Assembly: GCA_964437365.1 (NCBI GenBank)
Contig: CAYTGM010000001.1
Span: 62,001 to 126,000, forward strand
DNA length: 64,000 nt
Direction: 5' to 3'
Source: CAYTGM01 sp964437365
Lineage (GTDB): Bacteria > Sumerlaeota > Sumerlaeia > SLMS01
Each line of letters begins with the position of its first letter. The first letter of the stretch is position 1. A program made the position numbers and the translations under genes. The notes beneath the pieces are model-generated. The model was given only the letters and a program-made list of their open reading frames with translations, was not told the DNA's origin and did not search any database. Shown piece by piece: positions 53,994 to 63,707 of the stretch.

Positions 53994-55828
53994 CGATTGT
54001 ACCAGTGTTGAAACATAAGGAGCGCCCAGAGCTGCCTCTCATGATTGGCCTTCTCATCCTGATGTTCAGACAATAGCCGCGCCACATACCGTTTGTCAAA
54101 AAGATCGTGCTTTGCCAGTTCCACTTCACAAAGTGAGTCATGAAGGAGTTCTCGCCAGGGGCCTCGAAACCAGTGTTTCAACGGAACGGCAAAGCCCTTT
54201 TTAGGAGTACTCCAGAGCTTCTTGGGCAAATAATCAGAAAGCCATCTTCTCATCAGAGGTTTAGGGCGGTTGGTGTCATGAACGAATTTCAAACGAACGG
54301 AGTACAAGAACTCCACGAGGTGATGGGAAAGGAGCGGGCAGCGAGTTTCCAGCGATGCAGACATGGCAGCCCGGTCAACCTTCACAAGCAAGTCCCCAGG
54401 AAGATAGTGGTTCAGGTCTGTGAAACCCGCTCTTCTTGGAAGTGGAACAGAGCTGAGTTTCCTGTTCCAGATGCAGACTGCCTGCTTCTCAAACTGATAG
54501 TTCTTCGTGTTTTTTCGAAGGAGGTTTCTTCGAAAGTGGTCATTCCAGCCGATAAAAGTATAAGGGTAGATGAGTGATGGGTCTGAGTACCTTAAACCTC
54601 TCGACACGACAGTTGAACGGTAGCCTGGGTATAGACGGAGAAGTGAAGCGGCAAAAAGTCGAAGCGAGTGCGGAAGTTTCCCATGGTGTCTCGCAACCTG
54701 ATTTGCCCATCGGTAACGGTCATAGCCGAGATGTGTTTCATCTCCGCCATCACCTGTCAGGGCAACCTTGACAGTCTTTGATGTGAATTGTGCCAGGAGA
54801 AGAGTGGGTAGCATGGAAGCGTCAGCGAATGGCTCATCCCATATTCCGGGGAGCTGTGGAATCAGCTTCGCAAAATCATTCGATTCAAGTATATATTCAT
54901 GATGATTTGTACCCAGGTAATCGGCAATCTGTTTCGCTTTTTTACTCTCATCGTATTCTCCTTCGTTAAAGCCAATTGTGAAAGTAGAAACTTTACTTGA
55001 GCTAGATCTCTGCAGCGCCGTTGTTACTAATGTGCTGTCAATCCCGCCTGAAAGAAAGACACCAACAGGAACATCTGATAAGGAGGCTTTGGAGACTTCT
55101 GATTCTACGAGACCTTCAAAAGTTTCGTATACTTCTTCCGAACAAAGTCGTCTATATTCTGGATTTGTTTTAAGTTTCCAGAATCTGTAATTCTTGAGTA
55201 GTCCCTCCTTGAAAAGAATACAGGATGCTGGAGGGACTTTGTAAATACCGTCGTAGACCGTTTCGGGCTCAGGGATATAATTGAAAAGGAAGAAGTCATT
55301 AAGGGCCTTGGTATTGATGGAGTGGTTCGATGGAACCATCATCTTTAATGCTTTTAACTCCGATGAAAAAAAGAAACCTTTTGAGTTCGATGTGTAATAA
55401 AGTGGCTTTTCTCCGAATCGGTCACGGTATAGATAGACTTTTCCCGACCTCTTGTCAGCAATCGCGAGAGCAAACATGCCGTCTACTCTGGAAATGAAGT
55501 CCGGGCCGTACTTCAGGTAGAGGTGGAGCAGGGTTTCGGTATCGCACTGCGATTTCCAGTGAACAGAACCCAACTCTTTCCTGAGCTGCAAGTGGTTGTA
55601 ACATTCTCCATTATAGACAAGTATGATATTCCCGCAAGGTGAAACAAAGGGCTGATGTCCAGCGGGGGAGGGATCGAGAATCGACAGGCGTCTGTGGCCG
55701 AGATGATATCTCCCCTCATGGTATTCCCCGGCATCATCGGGACCTCGATGTGCGATTGAATCGAGCGCCTCCTCAAAGTGTGGAAGATTTTCGTCTACAC
55801 GGAGTACAGCACCAAGGATTCCACACAT
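53975..55828 (-). CDS. asnB: Glutamine-dependent asparagine synthetase family protein
   Basis: 617 residues. N-terminal glutaminase with the catalytic Cys2 (MCGILGAVL) and HRGPDDAGEY; C-terminal synthetase domain with the PP-loop FLSGGIDSTLV and LTGDGGDETHLGYDRY. The family makes asparagine, but members in polysaccharide clusters amidate sugar acids or other carboxylates. Between a GT4 gene and an FHA gene, the second possibility is at least as likely. Confidence 0.9.
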   Translation of the reverse strand: MCGILGAVLRVDENLPHFEEALDSIAHRGPDDAGEYHEGRYHLGHRRLSILDPSPAGHQPFVSPCGNIILVYNGECYNHLQLRKELGSVHWKSQCDTETLLHLYLKYGPDFISRVDGMFALAIADKRSGKVYLYRDRFGEKPLYYTSNSKGFFFSSELKALKMMVPSNHSINTKALNDFFLFNYIPEPETVYDGIYKVPPASCILFKEGLLKNYRFWKLKTNPEYRRLCSEEVYETFEGLVESEVSKASLSDVPVGVFLSGGIDSTLVTTALQRSSSSKVSTFTIGFNEGEYDESKKAKQIADYLGTNHHEYILESNDFAKLIPQLPGIWDEPFADASMLPTLLLAQFTSKTVKVALTGDGGDETHLGYDRYRWANQVARHHGKLPHSLRLFAASLLRLYPGYRSTVVSRGLRYSDPSLIYPYTFIGWNDHFRRNLLRKNTKNYQFEKQAVCIWNRKLSSVPLPRRAGFTDLNHYLPGDLLVKVDRAAMSASLETRCPLLSHHLVEFLYSVRLKFVHDTNRPKPLMRRWLSDYLPKKLWSTPKKGFAVPLKHWFRGPWRELLHDSLCEVELAKHDLFDKRYVARLLSEHQDEKANHERQLWALLMFQHWYNRWIKEG

Positions 55829-55846
55829 ATATCGGTTTTAGAGCTC

Positions 55847-56287
55847 TTAACTGAGATTTGGCAGAAGTGGATTCACCGCAATGCTGGCGTCGACAAGTTC
55901 CAGCTGGGGAGGTCGATCAGGGTTAACGAAACCAAAATAATAAAGAGGTACATGCCCGATACGGAGGATATCTCCCGGCCGAAGGTTTGACTGACCTTTC
56001 AAGCTGGTCCCATTCAGTGTTGTCCCGTTCTGACTTCCCATGTCTTCGATAAAGACACCTTGGTTGGTGACAGATATCTTGGCATGGCGCCGTGAAACGC
56101 TTCCATGGTTCAGCGAGAGATGATTATCGGGTAGCCTTCCTACCAGGACATTACTTGTTCGAAAAGCAAGAAGCCTTGGCCCTTTGTCACTAGCCACCGC
56201 GAAGAGAAATGTTCTGACCGTGGCAGCTTTCTGCTGGATCGGTTCTGAGTCCGGGGATACGGGAAGAGTTTCACGTGATGGTTCCAC
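55847..56287 (-). CDS. FHA domain protein
   Basis: 146 residues. A short N-terminal polar stretch, then an FHA phosphothreonine-binding fold with GRLPDN, SVSRRHAKI, GSQNGTTLNG and LRPGDILRIGH (residues about 45-130). FHA proteins read phosphorylation by Ser/Thr kinases. The pseudokinase-like protein at 14160 is the only kinase fold seen in the window and is likely inactive. It is transcribed toward asnB and GT4 with a 18-base gap. Confidence 0.88.
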   Translation of the reverse strand: MEPSRETLPVSPDSEPIQQKAATVRTFLFAVASDKGPRLLAFRTSNVLVGRLPDNHLSLNHGSVSRRHAKISVTNQGVFIEDMGSQNGTTLNGTSLKGQSNLRPGDILRIGHVPLYYFGFVNPDRPPQLELVDASIAVNPLLPNLS

Positions 56288-56538
56288 AAGGAGATCTCCG
56301 TCGATGGTATGCGGTCTTGCTGTGTAATAAGTTAAGACTATACATGTGGAATATTTGTCGTCAACTGAGAGATATATTCTCTTTCAAATTTCAGACTTTT
56401 GAAGTTGACACTGTTGGGCATCACATAAGAGGTGATTGGATCGTCGTCACATGATCGTGACCACAGAAATCCACATTCGGGCGCTTTGCGTGTTCCTTTC
56501 CGTTGTTTCGCAAGCGCTACACCCTGCGGAGGGTATTC

Positions 56539-57141
56539 ATGAAGAACGAAGTCCTTGACCGGCTTGAAACCGGTATCTCCAAGCTCATCTCAGAACTGAA
56601 AGCCGCTCGCGGTCGCTGCTCTGAACTCGAAAAAGAAAACGATAGCCTGAGAATTCACAGCGCTGATCGGGATCGACTCGAGGCCAAAGTCGGCGAGCTC
56701 GAACCACAGGTTCAGCAGCTTGAGCAAAAACTCGCTGAAGCCAGCAACTCCTCAGAAACCAGCACCAAACGCATCGAGGAACTTGAATGGTATCTCGGTG
56801 AAAAAACCAGCGAAGCTGATTCACTCACACAGCAGCTCGAAGAAGCCAAAAAAGCCCAAGGCGAAATCGACAACCTCCAGTCTGTCGTCGCCGAAAAAGA
56901 ACAAGCCTTTAAAGCAGAGCAGGAACGCTCCCTTGAATTGGAAATTCGCATCGAAGAACTGGAAAAAGAACTCCAGGGAAGCAGCGAAGTCCAGAGCGAG
57001 CTCACCGAGCTCAAGCAGCGACTTGAAGCATCTGTCACACGCGAATCTGAAACGAAAGATCGTCTCATGGGACTGATGTCTCAGATTGAAGAGACAGAGG
57101 CAGTGCTTGAGTCTGTGGAGATGGCTACCAATGGCCAGTGA
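56539..57141 (+). CDS. Coiled-coil protein upstream of ZapA (ZapB-like)
   Basis: 200 residues from ATG 56539, preceded by a GGAGG site; earlier in-frame starts lack it. Almost the entire sequence is heptad coiled coil (LISELKAARGRCSELEKEN, VGELEPQVQQLEQKL, and ELEWYLGEKTSEADSL) without other motifs. Its overlap of 11 bases with zapA suggests a partner in Z-ring assembly, as ZapB partners ZapA. The coil is longer than typical ZapB, so a ZapB function is inference. Confidence 0.75.
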   Translation: MKNEVLDRLETGISKLISELKAARGRCSELEKENDSLRIHSADRDRLEAKVGELEPQVQQLEQKLAEASNSSETSTKRIEELEWYLGEKTSEADSLTQQLEEAKKAQGEIDNLQSVVAEKEQAFKAEQERSLELEIRIEELEKELQGSSEVQSELTELKQRLEASVTRESETKDRLMGLMSQIEETEAVLESVEMATNGQ

Positions 57142-57457
57142 AGAAAGCATCGTCAAAATTCGCGTGGGTGGACATGAGTTCCGTCTGAATGCTAAGACGG
57201 ATGAAGTTCCTCACATCGAGAGAGCAGCGGACAAAGTGACCGATTCTCTTGAAAAGATGCAGGAAAGCTACGGTGGAGCCGCGTCTCCATCCAAGATAGC
57301 TTCTATGGCAGCTTTTCAGTTCGCATTTGAGCTCTCACTGGCTGATGCAATGCTCGACGATGCACAGCGACTGCACGAAGAACTGAAGACTCAGAGACAG
57401 GCCGTCAAAAGACTGGAGAACTTGCTCGCGCAAGTCGACGACGCCCTCGCCTGCTGA
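57131..57457 (+). CDS. zapA: Cell division protein ZapA
   Basis: 108 residues from ATG 57131 (GGAG about 10 bases upstream). N-terminal globular part begins IVKIRVGGHEFRLNAKTDEV followed by a long C-terminal helix, the ZapA layout that crosslinks FtsZ filaments. In many genomes ssrS (6S RNA) follows zapA; here only about 50 bases separate the stop from a terminator, so no 6S RNA is seen. Confidence 0.85.
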   Translation: MASEESIVKIRVGGHEFRLNAKTDEVPHIERAADKVTDSLEKMQESYGGAASPSKIASMAAFQFAFELSLADAMLDDAQRLHEELKTQRQAVKRLENLLAQVDDALAC

Positions 57458-57511
57458 ATTCTTCCCGCATCGGATCTACTGATCAGGATGCCCCTCACCG
57501 AACACAAAATA

Positions 57512-57551
57512 AAAACTGCTCTTCCTGAATGGGAAGAGCAGTTTTCTTTTT
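57512..57551 (+). terminator. Bidirectional rho-independent terminator after zapA
   Basis: A perfect 14-bp stem (AAAACTGCTCTTCC with GGAAGAGCAGTTTT, loop TGAATG) followed by CTTTTT (57546-57551). The A-rich start of the stem would give a T-tract on the opposite strand for the convergent gene that stops at 57581. Confidence 0.92.
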
Positions 57552-57580
57552 ACAAACCTACTTCGTATTTACAGCTTCGT

Positions 57581-59398
57581 TCACTCAGGCGATGACTCGT
57601 AGCGGATCTCGCTGCGGATGATTCCTGGCTTCACCTTAATTGTATTATAGGTATCACCAAGATATTCTTTAATCAGCTCAGGGTCCGGAAGCATATCAGG
57701 TGTGAAGCCTTCAGATCCACCGTCTATAATTCCCGATTCCATGATCATCTTCAGGTTCTCGAGGCTGTTTTCAATCGCACCAATCGGTGTATAGCTGAAA
57801 CTGATCAGGTCTTCTTTCGTCACTTCACTGAGAACAGCCTGAAGACCTTCCGTGCCGGTGATCGGGTTCGCCAATGAACCGTTCAACGCTCGTATGGCAT
57901 TCTGAAGCTGAATCTGGGAGTTCGTAACGATCAGCATTTGATTGTTAAAGGCAACCCGAGGTTTGACAGGATCGACTTCAGCGCTGCCGTCATCAAAGTT
58001 AATGATGGTGACACCATCTTTCTCTTCCGTGGTGAGAGCAGCTCCCATTCCCGGCTGATTCTTAAAGAACTCAAGAAGACCATTGATGGTGTTTGAGGCA
58101 AGCTCACCATCTTTAAAGTTCAGAAAGAATGTGAATCCTTCCTGGAGAGCAGCGGCATCATCGCCGAGAAGAGCTTTAACATCATCACTTAGTTCACTTT
58201 GAACGATCAGGTGCTCTCCGCCGATGTTACGTATAAGGCCATTCATGAACTGAACGCCGGTCTGACTTTCATACTGCATGATATACATGTTTGCTAAAGG
58301 AGCAAACTGAGGTGCACCCTCCTGCAAAAGCGTCATGATTGTGTCGTAGACAACACCCAGGTCGAGGGCGAAGGCGGAAACTCCCAGGGCGTCTGACGGA
58401 GCGAGGCTTAATGTTTCCAGATTGATCGAATCAGCGCCGGCAACGGCATCTACAAGACCCGACAGTTCATTTGGAGTTAGAATAGAAAGATCGATTTCTG
58501 CTCCGGTAGAAAGTAGCCTTGAAGTGACGAAGAGAGATTCAAAATCAAAAAGCCCTGTCTTGGGTAAAAGGCCACCAATCATGGGAGCCATTTCCGGTGA
58601 AGCTTCAGAGACCCAGGTCTTGCTCAATTCGTTGATGATCTTGCCAGTATTAACGTATAGATTAAGGTCGTTTACATCAAGAGACAGCTCTTCGCGAAAC
58701 TGGCGGAAGCGTTCATTCGTTGAAATGGTATTTGTATCATCAGATGTCGAAAGACGGTTAATCAGTCCCTTGATACTCTCACCACTTTCACCCTCGCCGT
58801 AGATAAAGAAATTATCCATGAAGGCATATTGAACAGACTCCGTGATTGTGTCCATCCCATGATCGCCTTCTTCGGTTCGAGTGCCTGTAATAGAATAGAC
58901 AGTCACACCGGAAGCTTCGAAAGAGTCTTTTTCGACCTGCTCATACTGATCACCCAGTTTTGCCATCTGATCCTGAAAAAATGGAAGGCCTTCTTCGTCG
59001 GTTTCGAGAACACCGACAAAGTTCGGGTTTTCCATCGAGCCTGAGGTTGGGTCCGGTTCGATATAAAAACCAACGCCCCCTTTAATCGATTCGAAAAACT
59101 TTGTTCCTTCCTCTGAGCCATCTTCAAATGTTTCGCTCATGGCCTCGGTCATCTGGTTCATCGCCCATGTGCGGACCGGGCTCATTTCTTCGTCGCCCCA
59201 AAGTTCACCAATGGGACTCTTCTCCGCGTTCCCCTTCATGGCTGGAAAATCTTTTGTCCAGACACTCATGAGGGCACTATCAGGGACCAGTGCTGGAAAG
59301 TCCACTTCGGCCAGAACAGCAGCTGGAGTTGCCATAGATGCGGCCAAAAGCATCGACATTCCAACTTTGCTCTTCGACCATGAATTATCAAACTTCAT
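57581..59398 (-). CDS. Secreted DUF3352-like protein, large form
   Basis: 605 residues from ATG 59398, preceded by AAGGAG. Signal peptide (MLLAASMATPAAVLA), then an exported domain beginning VDFPALVPDSALMSVW. Later segments include LYVNTGKIINELSK and ISFSYTPIGAIENSLENLKM. These recall DUF3352-like proteins. A shorter relative is at 10055-11191; the two share layout rather than close identity. Function unknown. No enzymatic motif. Confidence 0.7.
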   Translation of the reverse strand: MKFDNSWSKSKVGMSMLLAASMATPAAVLAEVDFPALVPDSALMSVWTKDFPAMKGNAEKSPIGELWGDEEMSPVRTWAMNQMTEAMSETFEDGSEEGTKFFESIKGGVGFYIEPDPTSGSMENPNFVGVLETDEEGLPFFQDQMAKLGDQYEQVEKDSFEASGVTVYSITGTRTEEGDHGMDTITESVQYAFMDNFFIYGEGESGESIKGLINRLSTSDDTNTISTNERFRQFREELSLDVNDLNLYVNTGKIINELSKTWVSEASPEMAPMIGGLLPKTGLFDFESLFVTSRLLSTGAEIDLSILTPNELSGLVDAVAGADSINLETLSLAPSDALGVSAFALDLGVVYDTIMTLLQEGAPQFAPLANMYIMQYESQTGVQFMNGLIRNIGGEHLIVQSELSDDVKALLGDDAAALQEGFTFFLNFKDGELASNTINGLLEFFKNQPGMGAALTTEEKDGVTIINFDDGSAEVDPVKPRVAFNNQMLIVTNSQIQLQNAIRALNGSLANPITGTEGLQAVLSEVTKEDLISFSYTPIGAIENSLENLKMIMESGIIDGGSEGFTPDMLPDPELIKEYLGDTYNTIKVKPGIIRSEIRYESSPE

Positions 59399-59534
59399 TT
59401 CGTGCTCCTTAGGAGTATTTAACGAGCGGACAAAGGGTCCGCCATTTTGTTCTTAACTACTAGTCTACCACGTCTCTTTTCTCACATTACATCTGAGAAA
59501 GATCAATATTCTGGATCTGGAACCTGAAAAACAC

Positions 59535-59816
59535 TTAGTATTTAATTCCCCGTCTGGCAGCAACCTGTTGCTTTGCTTTTTGATAAGCTGCCTGGTATTC
59601 CCCCGTTCCTGGTGGAGGAAGGTTCTTCTGCCGTGATACCAGTTCCCGAGCTTCCCGCTCGATTGCTTCTTCGACATCTCTCTGCTCCAGCAAAACTCGA
59701 GCAACAACGTCCGCCACCTGTCCCGGACCCTTATTACATTTCACAGAGCCCTTCATCATCATATCACGGGCAATTTTCTTCGAAAGCTGTCTGATCCGTT
59801 TTTCGCTTAATCGCAC
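59535..59816 (-). CDS. DUF507 family protein
   Basis: 93 residues, helical and charged. MRLSEKRIRQLSKKIARDM and VARVLLEQRDVEEAIEREARELV match DUF507, a small soluble bacterial family of unknown function. The tail is polar (GTGEYQAAYQKAKQQVAARR). No partner gene is obvious; the region to 60026 is otherwise empty apart from the terminator. Confidence 0.85.
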   Translation of the reverse strand: MRLSEKRIRQLSKKIARDMMMKGSVKCNKGPGQVADVVARVLLEQRDVEEAIEREARELVSRQKNLPPPGTGEYQAAYQKAKQQVAARRGIKY

Positions 59817-59958
59817 TCGATCTTCCTCGTTGAGAAAAGAAAGTTCGCGACTTCAGTCGCTGAACATATGACTTGGCAACAGCTTCATTTGTTGGGAATC
59901 AGCCGCCTGCGGCGAAAGGAAAATTCTTCTCAAACCCTCCAAATAAGGTTTCATGGGC

Positions 59959-59990
59959 AAAAAAAGAACCTCTCCGCAGCTGCGGAGAGG
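59959..59990 (-). terminator. Rho-independent terminator after the 60026-60478 gene
   Basis: A perfect inverted repeat CCTCTCCGCA/TGCGGAGAGG (59969-59990) followed on the minus strand by TTCTTTTTTTG (complement of 59958-59968). About 35 bases after the stop at 60026. Confidence 0.88.
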
Positions 59991-60025
59991 TGACTTGAGA
60001 CGAGTCAGAGTTGAAGATTTGCGGT

Positions 60026-60478
60026 TTAGCTGGCTCGTTGAGCTTGCTTGTGAGCCAGATACCAGGCACCAAAATACTGACGAAACCACTCTTTCACAGC
60101 GATGGCATCAGGGTCTTTTGGTGATTTCTCCCGCCAGATGTCGCGACCAGCACGCTCAGCCTCCAGCCATTTATACTTCTGAACTTCAGCGTACAGTTGG
60201 GGGGCATCAGAGCTGGAGATTGGGAGTTCCGTCTCCAGAATCTTTTCGATGCGTTCGCGAAGTTCGTAGTGTTGGGGGTCTTTACCTGCTATGCGATATC
60301 CTAGGCGGATGAAGTTTCGACGTGAAAGAACGTCACTCAGATAAGTATAAAGGGCGTCTGCCGCAAATACCTGAGGGGCGTACAGAGCAGTCAGCACGGG
60401 GATGCCGGCTGGATGGAAATCGTATTCCTGATTCTTCTGCTCATTGATAGTGTCATAACTATCAATCTTTCTAAACAT
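60026..60478 (-). CDS. Protein of unknown function
   Basis: 150 residues, no signal peptide or membrane segment. It contains YRIAGKDPQHYELRERIEKI and a C-terminal VKEWFRQYFGAWYLAHKQAQ. Family not recognised; no catalytic motif visible. AGAGGAG lies 11 bases before ATG 60478. It is bounded by its own terminator, so it appears to be a single-gene transcript. Confidence 0.65.
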   Translation of the reverse strand: MFRKIDSYDTINEQKNQEYDFHPAGIPVLTALYAPQVFAADALYTYLSDVLSRRNFIRLGYRIAGKDPQHYELRERIEKILETELPISSSDAPQLYAEVQKYKWLEAERAGRDIWREKSPKDPDAIAVKEWFRQYFGAWYLAHKQAQRAS

Positions 60479-60957
60479 GAGACTAATGTCTCCTCTTTTA
60501 TTAAATTTGCGGGAAAGTCTCGTTCCCGCTCGCCGGAGTTAGTGCAACCAACAGGCCATCTCAGGCAACTGAGAAGATATAATTTCCCCTTTGTAGCGCG
60601 AAAACCTACTAAAAATTTTGATTGGAGCAGTCAAAGCTCAAGAATTCATCCACGTAATGCCACTTTGTCACGATTATGTAACAAGTAGAGGATAAAAAAG
60701 CAGGCTAAAAACCCTCTTTTTTAGAAATTGTATAAAAGTTGCGCCGGGAAATGGCGACTGACGTACACTCTTGCACCAGAATAACCCCGTGAAGTGTCGA
60801 AGAGAGCCACCTGCAAATTTCAGGTTTTGGCGAGAACACGCTCCGCCCGAGTCCCAAAATAGAATGCTTTCTGAGTGGACCCACCATAAACTTTCCTCTA
60901 ACTAATCTCTCAGAAGATCCCGACTGCAGCAATCCACACAAAAAAGAGCCGAGCCAC
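60479..60957. other. Divergent intergenic region before the pilT-like gene
   Basis: About 480 bases. It contains a 7-bp hairpin (60509-60529: GCGGGAA, TTCCCGC) in the 5' leader of the minus-strand gene, and AT-rich stretches around 60660-60740 where promoters for both directions could lie. No repeat or RNA gene recognised. Confidence 0.45.
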
Positions 60958-62202
60958 ATGACCCAGCACGATCCCTCCGGACAACAAGACCCTTCCTCTC
61001 AAAAGAAGAGAATCCTGCCTCGAGCAGGAAGACCCCCATCAACTCCTCCAAACCAGACTCAGGATCCGTCCCCACCAGAGAGTCAGCAAAAGGCTTCTGC
61101 CTCTACCAACCATGTTGCGCCGCGCCCTGCAGCTCCAGGGGCGTCTTTCTCACGGTCCGATCTTGAATCAATGCTCGCTGAAGCTGTTCGCCTCGGGGCT
61201 AGTGATCTTCACCTGACGCGTAACATGCCACCCATCCTGCGTATAGACGGTCGATTAACTCCGATGGACTCTCCCGCACTATCAAAGGAAACGTGCACCA
61301 AGCTGGTATACGGCATGTTAACTCCGGAACAACGTCACCGATTTGAAGAGAACCTGGAGTTGGACCTCAGCCTCGAGTTCGAAGGAACCGGGCGATTTCG
61401 TGTCAATGTCCATAAGCAACGAGGAACCATGGAAGCAGCCTTTCGTGTTGTAAATGATGTGATCAAACCAATCCGTCAGCTTGGCCTGCCAACTTCTATC
61501 GAAAATCTTGCTCGAAAGAATAGTGGACTTGTTATTGTAACAGGGCCTACAGGAAGTGGTAAGACGACAACACTCGCAGGAATCGTGGATCAGATTAATC
61601 ACGAGAAGAATTGTATGATCGTGACCATCGAGGATCCCATTGAGTATGTACATACGAATAGACGCGCCGTTGTGAAACAGCGTGAGTTGACAAGTGACAC
61701 GCACAGCTTCTCAGCAGCACTGCGTCATGTTCTGCGTCAGGATCCCGACGTGATTGTCGTGGGTGAGATGCGTGATCTGGAAACTATACAGACAGCTCTT
61801 ATGGCCGCTGAAACAGGACACATGGTCTTCACAACTCTTCACACTCCTGATGCCGTACAGACAGTTGATCGTATTATCGATGTGTTTCCTCCTCATCACC
61901 AGGAACAGGTTCGTATCCAATTGGCGAATACGCTGATGGCTATCGTTGCCCAGCAGTTGATACCGATTCCTGGGCAAAAAGGGCGGGCTCTTGCCTACGA
62001 AATTCTGATGGCTACGCCAGCCGTCAGAAAGACCGTCCGCACAGGCAAAACAGAGCAGCTCATGACCCTTGTACAGACAAGCTCCGACCTGGGAATGATC
62101 AGCATGGACAAATGCCTGAAGAACCTTTACCTGCAAGGACTCATCAGTTTCGACGATGCGATCAGTCGCTGCAAATTTCCTGAAACATTTGATCAGATAT
62201 AA
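60958..62202 (+). CDS. PilT-like ATPase with Pro-rich N-terminal extension
   Basis: 414 residues. A disordered Pro/Gln/Ser-rich extension (1-65) precedes the PilT core: LAEAVRLGASDLHLT, Walker A GPTGSGKT, Asp box VTIEDPIEY, Walker B VIVVGEMRD, His box TGHMVFTTLHT. The C-terminal AIRNLIRE-equivalent is changed to AVRKTVRTGKTEQ, so it may be a PilU-like or other accessory retraction ATPase. It is about half identical in the core to 45573-46670. A GT39 gene follows after 33 bases. Confidence 0.92.
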   Translation: MTQHDPSGQQDPSSQKKRILPRAGRPPSTPPNQTQDPSPPESQQKASASTNHVAPRPAAPGASFSRSDLESMLAEAVRLGASDLHLTRNMPPILRIDGRLTPMDSPALSKETCTKLVYGMLTPEQRHRFEENLELDLSLEFEGTGRFRVNVHKQRGTMEAAFRVVNDVIKPIRQLGLPTSIENLARKNSGLVIVTGPTGSGKTTTLAGIVDQINHEKNCMIVTIEDPIEYVHTNRRAVVKQRELTSDTHSFSAALRHVLRQDPDVIVVGEMRDLETIQTALMAAETGHMVFTTLHTPDAVQTVDRIIDVFPPHHQEQVRIQLANTLMAIVAQQLIPIPGQKGRALAYEILMATPAVRKTVRTGKTEQLMTLVQTSSDLGMISMDKCLKNLYLQGLISFDDAISRCKFPETFDQI

Positions 62203-62235
62203 GTTTTTAATTACCGAGGATTGTAACTGGCCTTT

Positions 62236-63699
62236 ATGGAGCGGAAATACGCGACTCTCACTCTTGTTCTGCTGGTCTTCCTCGGAGCCTTCCTTCGCTT
62301 ATACGGCCTTGCAGAAGAATCGCTCTGGGCCGATGAACTGTATACACTCAAAACAGCCTCTCAGGGAACGCTTTCAGAATTCTTTTCCTACCTCGGTGCC
62401 TCAGATCCTCACCCTCCGCTTTACTTCTTACTAATCCACTTCATCTATACGCCAGAGCTCTCAGACTTTTCTCTGCGACTTCCATCTGCGCTCTTCGGCA
62501 TCGCAACAATCCCCCTCTTCTTTCTGTTTTTGCGGCGAAGTTTTCAAGGCGCACTTCTTCCAACGATGATAGGGGTCGCTCTACTTTCAATCTCACCTTT
62601 TCATATATGGTATAGTCAGGAGGCCCGGCCTTATGCGATGCAGGTGTTTTTTGTTGTCTTGTTTCTATGGATGACAGTTGAAGCGTACAGTTGTCAGAAA
62701 CTGGACGAACGGCGAGTTCCTTTCCTCCTGTTTCTTCAAGGCTTCGCTCTCCTCCTTGCCAGCCTGACACACTATTATTCTCTCTTGCTTCTACCCATTG
62801 CGCTACTTTCTCACATATACTTTTTCAAGATAGTTGGTTCACCCAGTAAAGGGCTGAAGAGACTGCTGCTACCGGTCGTATCTACCTGGCTCTTTATTCT
62901 TCCCGTCGTTATTTTTGCAATGATGAGGTTTACTTCAGGAGAGGGGACCTCCTGGCTACCCGGTTCGATTACGGTTTTGCATGCACTTGTCGATGCTCCC
63001 AAGGCGCAGATGCTCGGACCGCATTGGCTGCCGTATGGGTTGGGTCCGCTGCTCGCAGGGTTGTGTATTGTCTATACGCTATTGATTGCAGGGGCGATTG
63101 CCTTGCTGCGCGTCCCCCGAGGTGAAAGGCGCCCCATGGTCTTATACATGGTGCTTATTGGCTTCTTTATACTTTTTGTCTTTCCTCTACTCCTCTCCTT
63201 CTTACGTGGCGTTGTTTACTACGGTCAACGATACCTCATCATTGCACTCCCGCTCTTCATTCTACTTTCCGTTTCATCATTGCTCACCAACAAGAAGCCT
63301 GTTCGCTTCGCCTCATCGTGTCTTCTACTGCTGCTTGTCGGCCTTCAATCTTGGTGGCTCGTTGATTACTATCGATTTCGTCAGAAGCGCACCTGGGATA
63401 CTCTTGCTGATACTATATCTAAGAGTGGCTTGTGTGATCGTGTGGTAGTCGGACCAGGAAGAGTTGCGGAGCTTCTTGAACGTTATGCTTCTGCTGAATA
63501 CGAAGTTATTCCAATGCAGGAAGGCAAACCAGTTAGTCAGTATACTGGCGATTATTCCTGTTATGTCTCGTTGGGGAATCCCGTCGAAGCATTTGAGAAA
63601 TCAGGTTACAGCAGGGAAGAGATGGTCGTCGGCGAGTTCACGACTCACTGGCCAGGGCAGAATCTTTATTTTGTATATATCGGTTCGTCAGAAAATTAA
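62236..63699 (+). CDS. Glycosyltransferase family 39 (ArnT/PMT-like) integral membrane protein
   Basis: 487 residues with about ten transmembrane helices. The N-terminal ExD-like motif is present after the first helix (LAEESLWADELY), and DPHPPLYFLLIHF and WYSQEARPYAM are typical of polyprenyl-phosphate-dependent mannosyl- or arabinosyltransferases. It takes lipid-linked sugar, possibly supplied by the GT2 enzymes at 40191 or 49069, and transfers it on the periplasmic side. The C-terminal about 90 residues are soluble. Confidence 0.9.
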   Translation: MERKYATLTLVLLVFLGAFLRLYGLAEESLWADELYTLKTASQGTLSEFFSYLGASDPHPPLYFLLIHFIYTPELSDFSLRLPSALFGIATIPLFFLFLRRSFQGALLPTMIGVALLSISPFHIWYSQEARPYAMQVFFVVLFLWMTVEAYSCQKLDERRVPFLLFLQGFALLLASLTHYYSLLLLPIALLSHIYFFKIVGSPSKGLKRLLLPVVSTWLFILPVVIFAMMRFTSGEGTSWLPGSITVLHALVDAPKAQMLGPHWLPYGLGPLLAGLCIVYTLLIAGAIALLRVPRGERRPMVLYMVLIGFFILFVFPLLLSFLRGVVYYGQRYLIIALPLFILLSVSSLLTNKKPVRFASSCLLLLLVGLQSWWLVDYYRFRQKRTWDTLADTISKSGLCDRVVVGPGRVAELLERYASAEYEVIPMQEGKPVSQYTGDYSCYVSLGNPVEAFEKSGYSREEMVVGEFTTHWPGQNLYFVYIGSSEN

Positions 63700-63707
63700 G
63701 AAGCCGA

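Noticed and set aside
56312..56342. Sigma-70 promoter with TTGCTG and TATACA, 16-base spacing
   Set aside because: Plausible hexamers but about 200 bases from the coiled-coil gene start and of a quality expected by chance in AT-rich sequence.
57458..57580. 6S RNA (ssrS) after zapA
   Set aside because: Only about 50 bases separate the zapA stop from an intrinsic terminator, too short for a 6S RNA of about 180 nt.
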